A DNA stretch of 36,340 bases from Peribacillus asahii. GTDB lineage: Bacteria > Bacillota > Bacilli > Bacillales > DSM-1321. Made by a program: the position numbers and the translations under genes. The stretch is taken from assembly GCF_003570725.1 (NCBI RefSeq), contig NZ_QWVS01000024.1, positions 1-36,340 on the forward strand. The letters are read 5' to 3'. Shown piece by piece: positions 1 through 6,514 of the stretch. Under the pieces are notes generated by a model, which saw only the letters and a list, made by a program, of their open reading frames with translations, did not search any database and was not told the origin of the DNA. Each line of letters opens with the position of its first letter. Positions within the stretch are counted from its first letter, which is position 1.

Positions 1-72
1 CAGTACCTTTACCAGTACCTTTGCCGGTACCTTTGCCGGTACCTTTACCAGTACCCTTACCAGTACCTTTGC
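1..72. repeat. Tandem 12-bp coding repeat (six copies in window)
   Basis: Six head-to-tail 12-bp units (1-12, 13-24, 25-36, 37-48, 49-60, 61-72) encode Gly-Lys-Gly-Thr on the minus strand. Every difference between units is a synonymous third-position change. The array continues beyond the left edge. Confidence 0.9.
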
Positions 73-184
73 CAGGCTGTTTGTCATTTCCTTTATCTTT
101 TGCCACTGGGTTTTGAATTAAGTACTCACTAAGACCTGCTTTTTTTGCTGTTTCAATTAACTCTAAAATTTGAGCTCCACCCAT
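1..184 (-). CDS. CotG-like Gly-Thr-Gly-Lys repeat protein, putative spore coat protein (5' part, runs off window)
   Basis: Read on the minus strand, an ATG at 184 opens a frame that stays open to base 1, giving 61 codons of a longer gene. The first 35 or so residues are an ordinary helical-looking segment (start MGGAQILELIETAKKAGLSE). They are followed by a basic tail of repeated Gly-Lys-Gly-Thr units, six of which are visible. The six units differ only at synonymous third positions (GGT/GGC, AAA/AAG, ACT/ACC), so the protein repeat is under selection. A purine-rich GAGAGAGGGGG stretch precedes the ATG. The gene is divergent from cotH, the same arrangement as cotG/cotH in Bacillus subtilis, where CotG is a basic repeat protein phosphorylated by CotH. 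I infer a CotG-like coat or outer-layer protein. The repeat chemistry (Thr/Lys/Gly) differs from classical Ser/Lys/Arg CotG. Total length is unknown. Confidence 0.7.
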   Translation of the reverse strand, partial: MGGAQILELIETAKKAGLSEYLIQNPVAKDKGNDKQPGKGTGKGTGKGTGKGTGKGTGKGT

Positions 185-233
185 CGTTAGAGCCCCCTCT
201 CTCCATAAAACTCCCTTAAAGTGTAAGGTTATG

Positions 234-261
234 TAGTTTATGAATTCTTTTTTTATTTGTT
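234..261 (-). promoter_or_regulatory. Candidate sigma-K promoter of the GTGK-repeat gene
   Basis: On the minus strand a -10-like CATAAACTA (242-234) fits the sigma-K pattern CATAnnnTA. AACA (261-258), which carries the conserved AC of the -35, lies 15 bp upstream. The predicted start would leave a leader of about 40 nt before the ATG. Late mother-cell expression would suit a coat protein. Motif match only. Confidence 0.45.
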
Positions 262-301
262 CTAGGTTTTATTTATTTTATTATCAAATCCACTCATCTC
301 C

Positions 302-310
302 CATAAGATA
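302..310 (+). promoter_or_regulatory. cotH: Candidate sporulation-sigma -10 element for cotH
   Basis: CATAAGATA at 302-310 fits the mother-cell sigma -10 pattern CATAnnnTA and lies just ahead of the cotH ribosome binding site. I see no convincing -35 at the right distance, so this is weaker than the element on the other strand. Confidence 0.3.
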
Positions 311-340
311 GCAATGTAAAAGAAAAGAGGGAATGATGTT

Positions 341-1423
341 ATGCAGCATAATATTCCTATAATGAGTATTTTTCTGGGGCCTAAGCACCTTGAAGTACTG
401 GAAAGTGACATCTGGAACGAGGAGCTTCTTCCTTCCAAGCTGTTAGTAAACAATATTCCATACGAAATGGGTATTACTTATCGTGGGGAACACATACGTA
501 ACTTTCCTCAAAAGTCATTTAGAGTCGACTTTGGAACATATAATGAGAGATTTACGGGGCGCGAAATTCATCTTAATGCCGAATATAGTGATCCCTCATT
601 CATTCGAAACAAGCTATCCTTTGATTTTTTTCAAGACATTGGTAGTGTTTCTCCTGACTGTAAGCATGTTTTTCTTGAACTTAATGGAAATCCTATGGGG
701 GTCTACTTACAGATTGAATCGGTTGATGAATGGTTTTTACAAAAAAGGCAGCTTCCATATGGTTCAATTTTTTACGCGACAGAATACCATGCTAATTTTT
801 CTTTATTAACTCCGGAAGAGGATCCGAAACTTTCTCTTCTATCCGGATATGTGCGGAAATTGGGTAAGATTGAGGATGACCTTGATTTAGAAATGCTCAT
901 ATATAAAATTAATACGGTTTCGCGAAATGACTTTGGTAAAGAAATCACAAACTACTTAGATGTCGAAAAATATTTGTTGTGGTTATGTGGAATTGTTTGT
1001 ACGCAGAACTTTGATGGTTTCATCCACAATTATGCACTATATCGAAATGGGGAAAGTGGATTATTCCAAATAATCCCTTGGGATTATGATGCAACGTGGG
1101 GCAGGGATTGGGATGGAGAGATAATGGAATACGATGAGGTCCCCATTGAAGGCTATAATACACTAACTGCACGTTTACTTGATGTAAAAGTATTTCGGAA
1201 TCAATACCGTCTTCTCCTTGAGGAAATACTAGAAACTTCATTTACACCTGAAGCATTAGAACCGAAAATTACAAACCTTCATGGAAAAATACACCCCTAT
1301 ATAACTTTAGACTCTTATAAAAAGGAGTCCATCGATATATTTGTTAATGAACCGGAACTTATTCTGGAGTTTATAGCTAAACGTAATAAGTATCTTCGTG
1401 AGCATCTAAAGGACTTAACATAA
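341..1423 (+). CDS. cotH: CotH-family spore coat protein kinase
   Basis: A 360-residue protein with the CotH kinase fold signatures: an N-terminal segment with GITYRGEHIRNFPQKSF (residues 44-60), the QNFDGFIHNYALYRN block (about 222-236), and the metal-binding PWDYDATWGRD block (246-256). In characterised CotH, aspartates in these blocks are needed for ATP-dependent phosphorylation of coat proteins CotB and CotG. Length matches B. subtilis CotH. No signal peptide or membrane segment is evident, as expected for a mother-cell protein. The ATG at 341 follows AAGAGGGA at a usable distance; the ATGs at 333 and 336 are out of frame. It is divergent from the GTGK-repeat gene and followed after 13 bp by the SET gene, whose ribosome binding site overlaps the cotH stop. 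The repeat protein is the obvious candidate substrate (inference). Confidence 0.9.
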   Translation: MQHNIPIMSIFLGPKHLEVLESDIWNEELLPSKLLVNNIPYEMGITYRGEHIRNFPQKSFRVDFGTYNERFTGREIHLNAEYSDPSFIRNKLSFDFFQDIGSVSPDCKHVFLELNGNPMGVYLQIESVDEWFLQKRQLPYGSIFYATEYHANFSLLTPEEDPKLSLLSGYVRKLGKIEDDLDLEMLIYKINTVSRNDFGKEITNYLDVEKYLLWLCGIVCTQNFDGFIHNYALYRNGESGLFQIIPWDYDATWGRDWDGEIMEYDEVPIEGYNTLTARLLDVKVFRNQYRLLLEEILETSFTPEALEPKITNLHGKIHPYITLDSYKKESIDIFVNEPELILEFIAKRNKYLREHLKDLT

Positions 1424-1436
1424 GGAGGGAATCCTT

Positions 1437-1808
1437 TTGGAACCAATCAGTGTGAGAAATACAAAGAAATATGGCAGAGGGATATTTGCAGACCGTAACA
1501 TTAAGAATGGTGAGTTCATTGAGGAAGCGCCAGTAATTGTTATTCCTAAAATTGAATGGAGGCGAATGAGGGAGGGAATTCTTTCAAATTATATCTTCCG
1601 TTGGGGAGAGGATAAAGCTCTTGCTTTAGGATACGGTTCTTTATACAATCACTCCTACACTCCTAATGCGAGGTATATTACTAATATTGAAAACCACTCA
1701 ATAGATTTTTATGCGATGAGAGATATTCATGAGGGAGAAGAGATATTAGTCAATTACAATGGAGATCCAGAGGACCAATCTCCATTATGGTTTGAAGTTA
1801 TAGAATAA
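1437..1808 (+). CDS. SET-domain protein (putative protein-lysine methyltransferase)
   Basis: A 123-residue stand-alone SET domain. Visible SET motifs are GRGIFA (13-18), which starts the fold, NHSYTPNA (71-78), the AdoMet-binding NHS-x-x-PN knot motif, and GEEILVNYN (100-108), the C-terminal knot strand with the catalytic-type Tyr. There is no Cys-rich post-SET region; the protein ends a few residues after a Trp-Phe pair. The start is a TTG at 1437 with AAGGAGGG 6 bp upstream, overlapping the cotH stop, so the two genes are very probably translationally coupled. SET proteins of known function methylate lysine side chains. Here the Lys-rich repeat protein encoded 1.2 kb away on the other strand is an attractive but untested substrate. 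A ribosomal protein or other basic coat protein is an alternative. Confidence 0.85.
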   Translation: MEPISVRNTKKYGRGIFADRNIKNGEFIEEAPVIVIPKIEWRRMREGILSNYIFRWGEDKALALGYGSLYNHSYTPNARYITNIENHSIDFYAMRDIHEGEEILVNYNGDPEDQSPLWFEVIE

Positions 1809-1868
1809 AATGCGTGAAGAAAGATAGAATATGCAAGTTCAATTAAAAATAAGAATCTTAAATGACTT

Positions 1869-2031
1869 TTACTTTTTGATGATTGTAAGAAAGGCGCCAA
1901 ACATGTACGGCATGTTCCAGCAAACTCCATAATCACCTGTAGAATCTTCAATCGATATAACTTCAAAAAAGAAAACAATCTTTCTTTTAACAAGGAAAAG
2001 TTGTTTTCTTCTTCCGATGTTTTCCCCATTT
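1869..2031 (-). pseudogene. Possible C-terminal gene remnant, no start codon
   Basis: On the minus strand an open frame ends at TAA 1869-1871 and has a protein-like C-terminus rich in aromatic, Met and Cys residues (GDYGVCWNMPYMFGAFLTII). Going upstream it reaches an in-frame TAA near 2031 without any ATG, GTG or TTG start. I read it as either a decayed gene tail or chance. The longer frame that overlaps it (ATG at 2029) has no recognisable composition and I do not call it. The family is not recognised. Confidence 0.2.
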
Positions 2032-2058
2032 AGTTAATACATTCTTTATAATTATGAG

Positions 2059-2087
2059 TTGTGGGTCTAATATATCAAAAATATTAT
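2059..2087 (+). promoter_or_regulatory. Weak candidate promoter of the histidine kinase gene
   Basis: TTGTGG (2059-2064) and TATTAT (2082-2087) are 17 bp apart. The -35 matches consensus poorly. If used, it leaves a leader of about 150 nt before the kinase ATG. That leader contains several short inverted repeats and the ATGC/GCAT pair around 2140-2158, but no riboswitch class I recognise. Confidence 0.25.
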
Positions 2088-2241
2088 AGTATATATGGTA
2101 AAATAGACTTAATTTTACGCAATAGGGACTTTGATATGTTATGCAAATCATATAGCATTTTATTGGGACTCGGCTGCTATATTAGCGGAGATGGGATCGA
2201 TCCGTTCAATTCTATAAAAAGATGGGGAAGTACAATTTAGT

Positions 2242-3558
2242 ATGAAAGTAAATAAAATAAAGTTAATTTGGGTCTTATCTGTTTTTCTATTATTCTTTTT
2301 TATAAGTGTAAATATCTTTACTTCTTATGTAAAAATAAAAAAAACGGTTGAAGAATCAATCGCAAACCAAAGTCTGGAGGCAGCAAAGTCAATCGCTGCT
2401 TCGATGGATGTGGAAGCGTATAAGCAGTTCCTTCTTAATCCTACAAAAACCAAAGAATACTGGGAAACGAGAAAATACTTAAATGATGCAAGAGAAAAAA
2501 TAGGGTCTTTATATGTATACACTCTTGTTGTTGATAATCCTAAAGTGTCGACAGCTATGATTATGGGAATGCCTAAAGAAGCTGCAGAGTCTTATCCGAT
2601 AGGAGAGACTTGTACCTTACCAGAAGAACAAGTGAAACGAGCGTATGAGGGAAAGACATATGTTACAGGAGTGCTTAGGGACTCTAAATATGGAGACTAT
2701 TTATCGGTTGGAGCTCCAATTAAGGATCATGAAGGTAAGATTATTGGATATTTAGGAATTGATATAAGCGCGGATACACTCAATAGTATAGAAAATAAAG
2801 TGCTGAAAAATAGTATTTTTAATCTTGCTTTTAACGCTGTATTTGTATTAATCGTATTAGGATCCTTTTTTATCATACAGAGATGGTATCAAAGAGAAAC
2901 AACAAAGGAAATTGAAGATACCGAGGATACATATCAAACAGAAATTAGAACGTTAATATCTTCCGTTCAATCTTTAAGACATGATTTTACAAATCATATT
3001 CAGGTTTTACATGGTCTTCTCAAATTAGGAAAAACAGAGAAAGCTTTAGGGTATCTATCTTCTCTAGTTAAAGAAGTTCGTTCTATTGAATCTTTAAAAA
3101 TAGATATAGATAACCCCGGGCTTTCTGTATTATTTCAAACAAAGAAGCTTTTTGCTGAAAATCATAATATCGATATTAATTTTGCAGTTTCTAATGCTGC
3201 ATTTGATACAATCAAAACAATAGATTTAATCAAAATATTATCGAATTTAATTGATAATGCAATTGATGCAGCAATAGTAATACCTGAGAGTGAGCGGAAA
3301 ATAAATATTGTATGTAAAGATAATTCAACCTATTATTTGTTTGAAATTACAAATACAGGTCCAAAGATTATTGATAAGGAATTGATTTTTAAAAGTGGAT
3401 ATTCAACCAAAAAGAAAGAGTCGGGAAAAATTAGAGGACAAGGTTTATTTATTGTTAAGGAAATAGTTCATAAATATGATGGGCGTATAGTAATAGAGTC
3501 AACGGAAACAGAGACTACGGCAACTGTGAATATTCCAATAAGAAAATTCACTTCATGA
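2242..3558 (+). CDS. Membrane sensor histidine kinase (Spo0B/CitA-like dimerisation domain), orphan
   Basis: A 438-residue sensor kinase. TM1 is at about 7-28 and TM2 at about 193-213; they flank an extracytoplasmic sensor of about 160 residues that ends with the GKIIGYLGIDIS pattern typical of Cache/PAS-like sensor domains. The phospho-acceptor motif LRHDFTNH (245-252, His247) is of the Spo0B type seen in CitA/DcuS and AgrC-like kinases. The GHKL ATPase follows, with its N box NLIDNAIDA (335-343) and G box GKIRGQGLFIV (395-405). No response regulator gene adjoins it, so it is an orphan in this window. The ATG at 2242 has GGGGAAG about 11 bp upstream, a rather long spacing. Related kinases sense carboxylates or peptides, but the ligand cannot be deduced. 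Confidence 0.85.
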   Translation: MKVNKIKLIWVLSVFLLFFFISVNIFTSYVKIKKTVEESIANQSLEAAKSIAASMDVEAYKQFLLNPTKTKEYWETRKYLNDAREKIGSLYVYTLVVDNPKVSTAMIMGMPKEAAESYPIGETCTLPEEQVKRAYEGKTYVTGVLRDSKYGDYLSVGAPIKDHEGKIIGYLGIDISADTLNSIENKVLKNSIFNLAFNAVFVLIVLGSFFIIQRWYQRETTKEIEDTEDTYQTEIRTLISSVQSLRHDFTNHIQVLHGLLKLGKTEKALGYLSSLVKEVRSIESLKIDIDNPGLSVLFQTKKLFAENHNIDINFAVSNAAFDTIKTIDLIKILSNLIDNAIDAAIVIPESERKINIVCKDNSTYYLFEITNTGPKIIDKELIFKSGYSTKKKESGKIRGQGLFIVKEIVHKYDGRIVIESTETETTATVNIPIRKFTS

Positions 3559-3877
3559 GCTAAGCGTCATCATTATTTGAATGATAAATTTATACGATAT
3601 GTAAGCTGGCATAATAAAAGGAAACAATAATGTAAAGGTTTCCTAGCTCATATGGGTCAGGGGATAAAATTGCTTTTGATACACACAAGTAAATGTAGAA
3701 GAGAAGGCTTGTCAATCTGATAAGACTATGACAGTATATAAGCATATAACGAACTCTCTATCTGTTTTTTGTGAATTTCAAGTTTGCAGCAGCTCTTCTT
3801 ATGAAGCAGCGAAAAGGGAATTGAAACGAACTTATACATTAGGAGAGTAACCGATTGTGAATGGAGGAAATAGAGTT
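3559..3877. other. Intergenic region without a recognisable gene
   Basis: I see no credible coding frame here. There is a 7-bp inverted repeat (AGGAAAC 3619-3625 with GTTTCCT 3638-3644), but no T-run follows, so it is not a convincing terminator for the kinase gene. Confidence 0.5.
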
Positions 3878-4219
3878 ATGTCAAATTTACCAAACTGTCC
3901 AAAGTGTAATTCGGAATATACGTATGAAGATGGAAACCTTTTAGTTTGCCCAGAATGTGCTCATGAGTGGACGCCAGGCTTGGAGAATGAAAATAACGAA
4001 GAGCAAAAGGTTGTCAAAGATTCAAATGGAAATGTTTTAAACGATGGAGACGCGGTAACGGTAATCAAAGATTTGAAAGTAAAAGGAAGTTCATCGGTTT
4101 TAAAACAAGGTACAAAAGTAAAAAGTATTCGTTTAGTCGATGGAGACCATAATATTGATTGCAAAATTGACGGTTTTGGAGCGATGAAGTTAAAATCTGA
4201 ATTTGTTAAAAAGATATAA
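3878..4219 (+). CDS. phnA: PhnA/YjdM family zinc-ribbon protein
   Basis: A 113-residue protein with the two halves of the PhnA (YjdM) family. The N-terminal zinc ribbon has cysteines 7, 10, 24 and 27 (CPKC and CPEC). The C-terminal SH3-like PhnA domain starts near [20 protein letters not shown] and ends with a basic tail. The family was named after the phosphonate operon but is not needed for phosphonate use, and its role is unsettled. The ATG at 3878 is chosen because GGAGG lies 10 bp upstream; an in-frame GTG at 3857 would add seven residues outside the family. The gene is monocistronic and converges on the OYE gene through a shared terminator. Confidence 0.85.
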   Translation: MSNLPNCPKCNSEYTYEDGNLLVCPECAHEWTPGLENENNEEQKVVKDSNGNVLNDGDAVTVIKDLKVKGSSSVLKQGTKVKSIRLVDGDHNIDCKIDGFGAMKLKSEFVKKI

Positions 4220-4240
4220 ATGTGATTTTAATATAAAAAT

Positions 4241-4298
4241 GGTCAGCCCCTAAACCTGAATATTATAATTGTTCAAGGTTTTTGAGGGCTGACCTATT
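4241..4298. terminator. Bidirectional terminator between phnA and the OYE gene
   Basis: GGTCAGCCC (4241-4249) pairs with GGGCTGACC (4286-4294). The inner AAACCT/AGGTTT also pairs. A T-rich tail follows on the plus strand and an A-rich stretch precedes it, giving a T tail on the minus strand. Confidence 0.85.
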
Positions 4299-4302
4299 TT
4301 AA

Positions 4303-5445
4303 TTAAACACCCGGGAACCAGCCTGGTGTATGAATAATGGCATTCCATAATGGGTCAGGTATAACTAATTGTTCCTGTTTACTTTTGTCAATCTGTGTTA
4401 CGATTTCATCTTCTCTTCCTTCTGCTACTTTTTGCACCCAATCAGGGTCAATAATTAACTCTCTACCAAGTGCTAATAAAGGGACGCCTGTCTCAAATGC
4501 TTTCCGAGCGTCATCAGCAGAATAAATAGAACCTACACCGATAAGAGGAACTCGATTATTAATCGTTTCCAGCAGGTATTCAATGCGTGTTTTATTGACA
4601 TCATCTACGCCTCTTCTAGGTGTAGAAAAGAATTCAGTTAATGAAACATGTAGATAATCTAAGTCTTTATCGGCTAAAGCGTCTACTAAGGCTAATGTAT
4701 CTGCCATTGTAATTCCAGGTGTTTCTGGTTCTTCCGGTGAAAAACGATATCCAACAATAAATGGAGATTGAGCGTGCTCCTTAACCACATTCTGTACCTT
4801 ATCCACCACTGCCAAAGGGAAGGTCATCCGCTTTTCGAGACTACCTCCAAATCGATCTTCACGACGATTAGAATGTGGAGAGAAGAATTGTTGAATTAAA
4901 TATCCATTTGCTCCATGAATTTCAACTCCATCGAATCCTGCTTTAATCGCACGTCGAGTCGTTTCTCCAAAAGCATCAATAATCTCTTCAACTTCTGATT
5001 CTGTCAAAGCTCTTGGCTTTATAGCTGGTTCTTCTGTTGAAGCGCCGCCTTTTTCTGCAGGTATATCACTTGCACTTACAATCTCACCATTAGGGACTAG
5101 CTCTGGAGGGCACATTCTTCCACCATGGAACATTTGTAAGACAGCTTTAGCGCCTTGCTCTTTAATTCCTTTTGCTAACTGCTTTAAGCTTGGTATCATT
5201 TCATCACTATCGCCGCCAAATTCACCACGGAATCCTTTTCCATTTGGTGTAACATATGTACAAGCAGTAATCACCATGCTGACTCCTTTAGAGCGGCGAG
5301 CGTAATAATTTACTTCTTCCTCTGTTACGGTTCCATCCGGATTAGATGAGAAGTTTGTCATAGGTGCCATGACAATTCGATTTTTTAACTCAACTCCATT
5401 TGCAAATGTATATGGAGATAATAAATGTTGGTCATTTTTATTCAT
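4303..5445 (-). CDS. Old Yellow Enzyme family NAD(P)H-dependent flavin oxidoreductase
   Basis: A 380-residue FMN-binding TIM barrel of the OYE/YqjM-YqiG superfamily. The start is LKNRIVMAPMTNF (20-32). The substrate and flavin motif EIHGANGYLIQQF (175-187) carries the His-Gly-Ala-Asn pair that binds the carbonyl or nitro oxygen. RREDRFGGSLEKR (194-206) follows, and LIGVGSI plus LALGRELI near the C-terminus form the FMN phosphate site. Such enzymes reduce activated alkenes of enals, enones or nitro compounds with NAD(P)H, and here probably serve electrophile detoxification. The neighbour ytbE is also a carbonyl reductase, which supports that theme. It has its own promoter and a terminator separates it from ytbE, so it is a separate unit on the same strand. 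The exact substrate is not predictable. Confidence 0.92.
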   Translation of the reverse strand: MNKNDQHLLSPYTFANGVELKNRIVMAPMTNFSSNPDGTVTEEEVNYYARRSKGVSMVITACTYVTPNGKGFRGEFGGDSDEMIPSLKQLAKGIKEQGAKAVLQMFHGGRMCPPELVPNGEIVSASDIPAEKGGASTEEPAIKPRALTESEVEEIIDAFGETTRRAIKAGFDGVEIHGANGYLIQQFFSPHSNRREDRFGGSLEKRMTFPLAVVDKVQNVVKEHAQSPFIVGYRFSPEEPETPGITMADTLALVDALADKDLDYLHVSLTEFFSTPRRGVDDVNKTRIEYLLETINNRVPLIGVGSIYSADDARKAFETGVPLLALGRELIIDPDWVQKVAEGREDEIVTQIDKSKQEQLVIPDPLWNAIIHTPGWFPGV

Positions 5446-5476
5446 GTTTATCTTTCCCCTTCATTAGGATATAGCT

Positions 5477-5506
5477 AACATACTAAATAAAATAAATATT
5501 TTACAA
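5477..5506 (-). promoter_or_regulatory. Sigma-A-like promoter of the OYE gene
   Basis: On the minus strand, TTGTAA (5506-5501) and TATGTT (5482-5477) are 18 bp apart, about 30 bp ahead of the OYE start and downstream of the ytbE terminator. Confidence 0.5.
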
Positions 5507-5537
5507 TGTTATGCTTAGCTAATAAGCTGAACTTTAT

Positions 5538-5580
5538 TAAAAATAGACGCTGCTTTATGAAAGGAAAGCGCCTATTTTGG
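5538..5580 (-). terminator. Intrinsic terminator of ytbDE
   Basis: Minus-strand hairpin: AAAATAGgCGCT pairs with AGCGtCTATTTT across a loop of about 16 nt, followed by a T run and T-rich bases. Confidence 0.75.
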
Positions 5581-5593
5581 GATGTTCTCTATT

Positions 5594-6436
5594 TTAAAAA
5601 TCAAAGTTGTCAGGGTCTGGTCCTACTCGATGATTTTGATTTAGTTCATCAATTCGCTGCATTTCTTCTTTTGTTAACTCAAAGTCAAAAACAGCTGAGT
5701 TTTCAACAATTCGGTGTTCTTTCGTAGATTTTGGAATAGTTACAACACCGTTTTGTAAATCCCAACGTATAATAACTTGAGCGATAGTTTTATTATGTGT
5801 ATGAGCAATTTCTTGTAGAACTGGGTTATCCAGTAATTGACCTTGCATTAAAGGTGACCAAGCCTCTAATTGAATTCCGTGTTCTTGACAAAAGGCTTGA
5901 ACTTCTTTTTGCGTTAAACGTGGGTGATATTCTACTTGGTTAACCATCGGCTTAATCTCTGCATCTTTCATTAAGTCTTCAAGGTGATGGATTTGAAAGT
6001 TACTTACGCCGATTGCTTTTACTTTCCCTTCCTTATAAAGAGCTTCTAATGCTCGCCATGCTTCCTTGTATTTCCCTTCTACAGGCCAGTGAATAAGATA
6101 TAAATCTAAATAATCTAGACCAAGTTTCTTTAGGCTCGTTTCATAAGCAGCAATCGTTGATTCGTAACCTAAATCAGAATTCCACGCTTTCGATGTAACA
6201 AATAATTCTTCTCTAGAGATACCCGTTTCATCTAGCCCTTCGCGGATAGCTTGGCCAACTCCTTCTTCATTTTCATAAATAGCAGCTGTATCAATACTAC
6301 GATATCCATGTTTAATGGCGAATTTAACAGCATTCACTAATTCAGGGCCTTCTTCTACTTTAAATACTCCAATACCAAGCCAAGGCATTTTAACACCGTT
6401 ATATAAAGTTGTTGTATCTTGTAAGTTTCTAGTCAT
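5594..6436 (-). CDS. ytbE: Aldo/keto reductase YtbE (AKR5 type)
   Basis: A 280-residue aldo/keto reductase that reduces aldehydes and ketones with NADPH. The catalytic tetrad is Asp49, Tyr54, Lys83 and His116, in the contexts SIDTAAIYENE, VTSKAWN and LIHWPVEGKYKEAWRAL. The C-terminal IPKSTKEHR segment binds the NADPH 2'-phosphate. The C-terminus RVGPDPDNFDF and the HWPVEGKYKEAWRALE region match my memory of B. subtilis YtbE more closely than its paralogue YvgN (glyoxal reductase). The ATG at 6436 has AGGAGG about 12 bp upstream. It lies 78 bp downstream of ytbD with no terminator between, so the two are probably cotranscribed, as in B. subtilis, and controlled by the divergent HxlR regulator YtcD. 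Confidence 0.92.
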   Translation of the reverse strand: MTRNLQDTTTLYNGVKMPWLGIGVFKVEEGPELVNAVKFAIKHGYRSIDTAAIYENEEGVGQAIREGLDETGISREELFVTSKAWNSDLGYESTIAAYETSLKKLGLDYLDLYLIHWPVEGKYKEAWRALEALYKEGKVKAIGVSNFQIHHLEDLMKDAEIKPMVNQVEYHPRLTQKEVQAFCQEHGIQLEAWSPLMQGQLLDNPVLQEIAHTHNKTIAQVIIRWDLQNGVVTIPKSTKEHRIVENSAVFDFELTKEEMQRIDELNQNHRVGPDPDNFDF

Positions 6437-6514
6437 TATTAATAAACCTCCTATTGTTGTTATAAGTAAATAGAGTTGTTCTATACTTGTTTAATATTTG
6501 GTCAATCACCTCCT

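Noticed and set aside
1..72. 12-bp tandem repeats as a CRISPR or intergenic satellite
   Set aside because: Units are too short, have no spacers and are in frame with a continuing coding sequence.
1754..2029. 91-codon minus-strand frame starting at 2029
   Set aside because: Overlaps the SET gene's 3' end, has low-complexity composition and no good SD; a different frame in the same place looks more protein-like.
3619..3644. AGGAAAC/GTTTCCT inverted repeat as terminator of the histidine kinase gene
   Set aside because: Only 7 bp with a 12-nt loop and no T-run after it.
5506..5727. Plus-strand 73-codon frame across the end of ytbE
   Set aside because: It is antisense to ytbE and its terminator and shows no protein family features.
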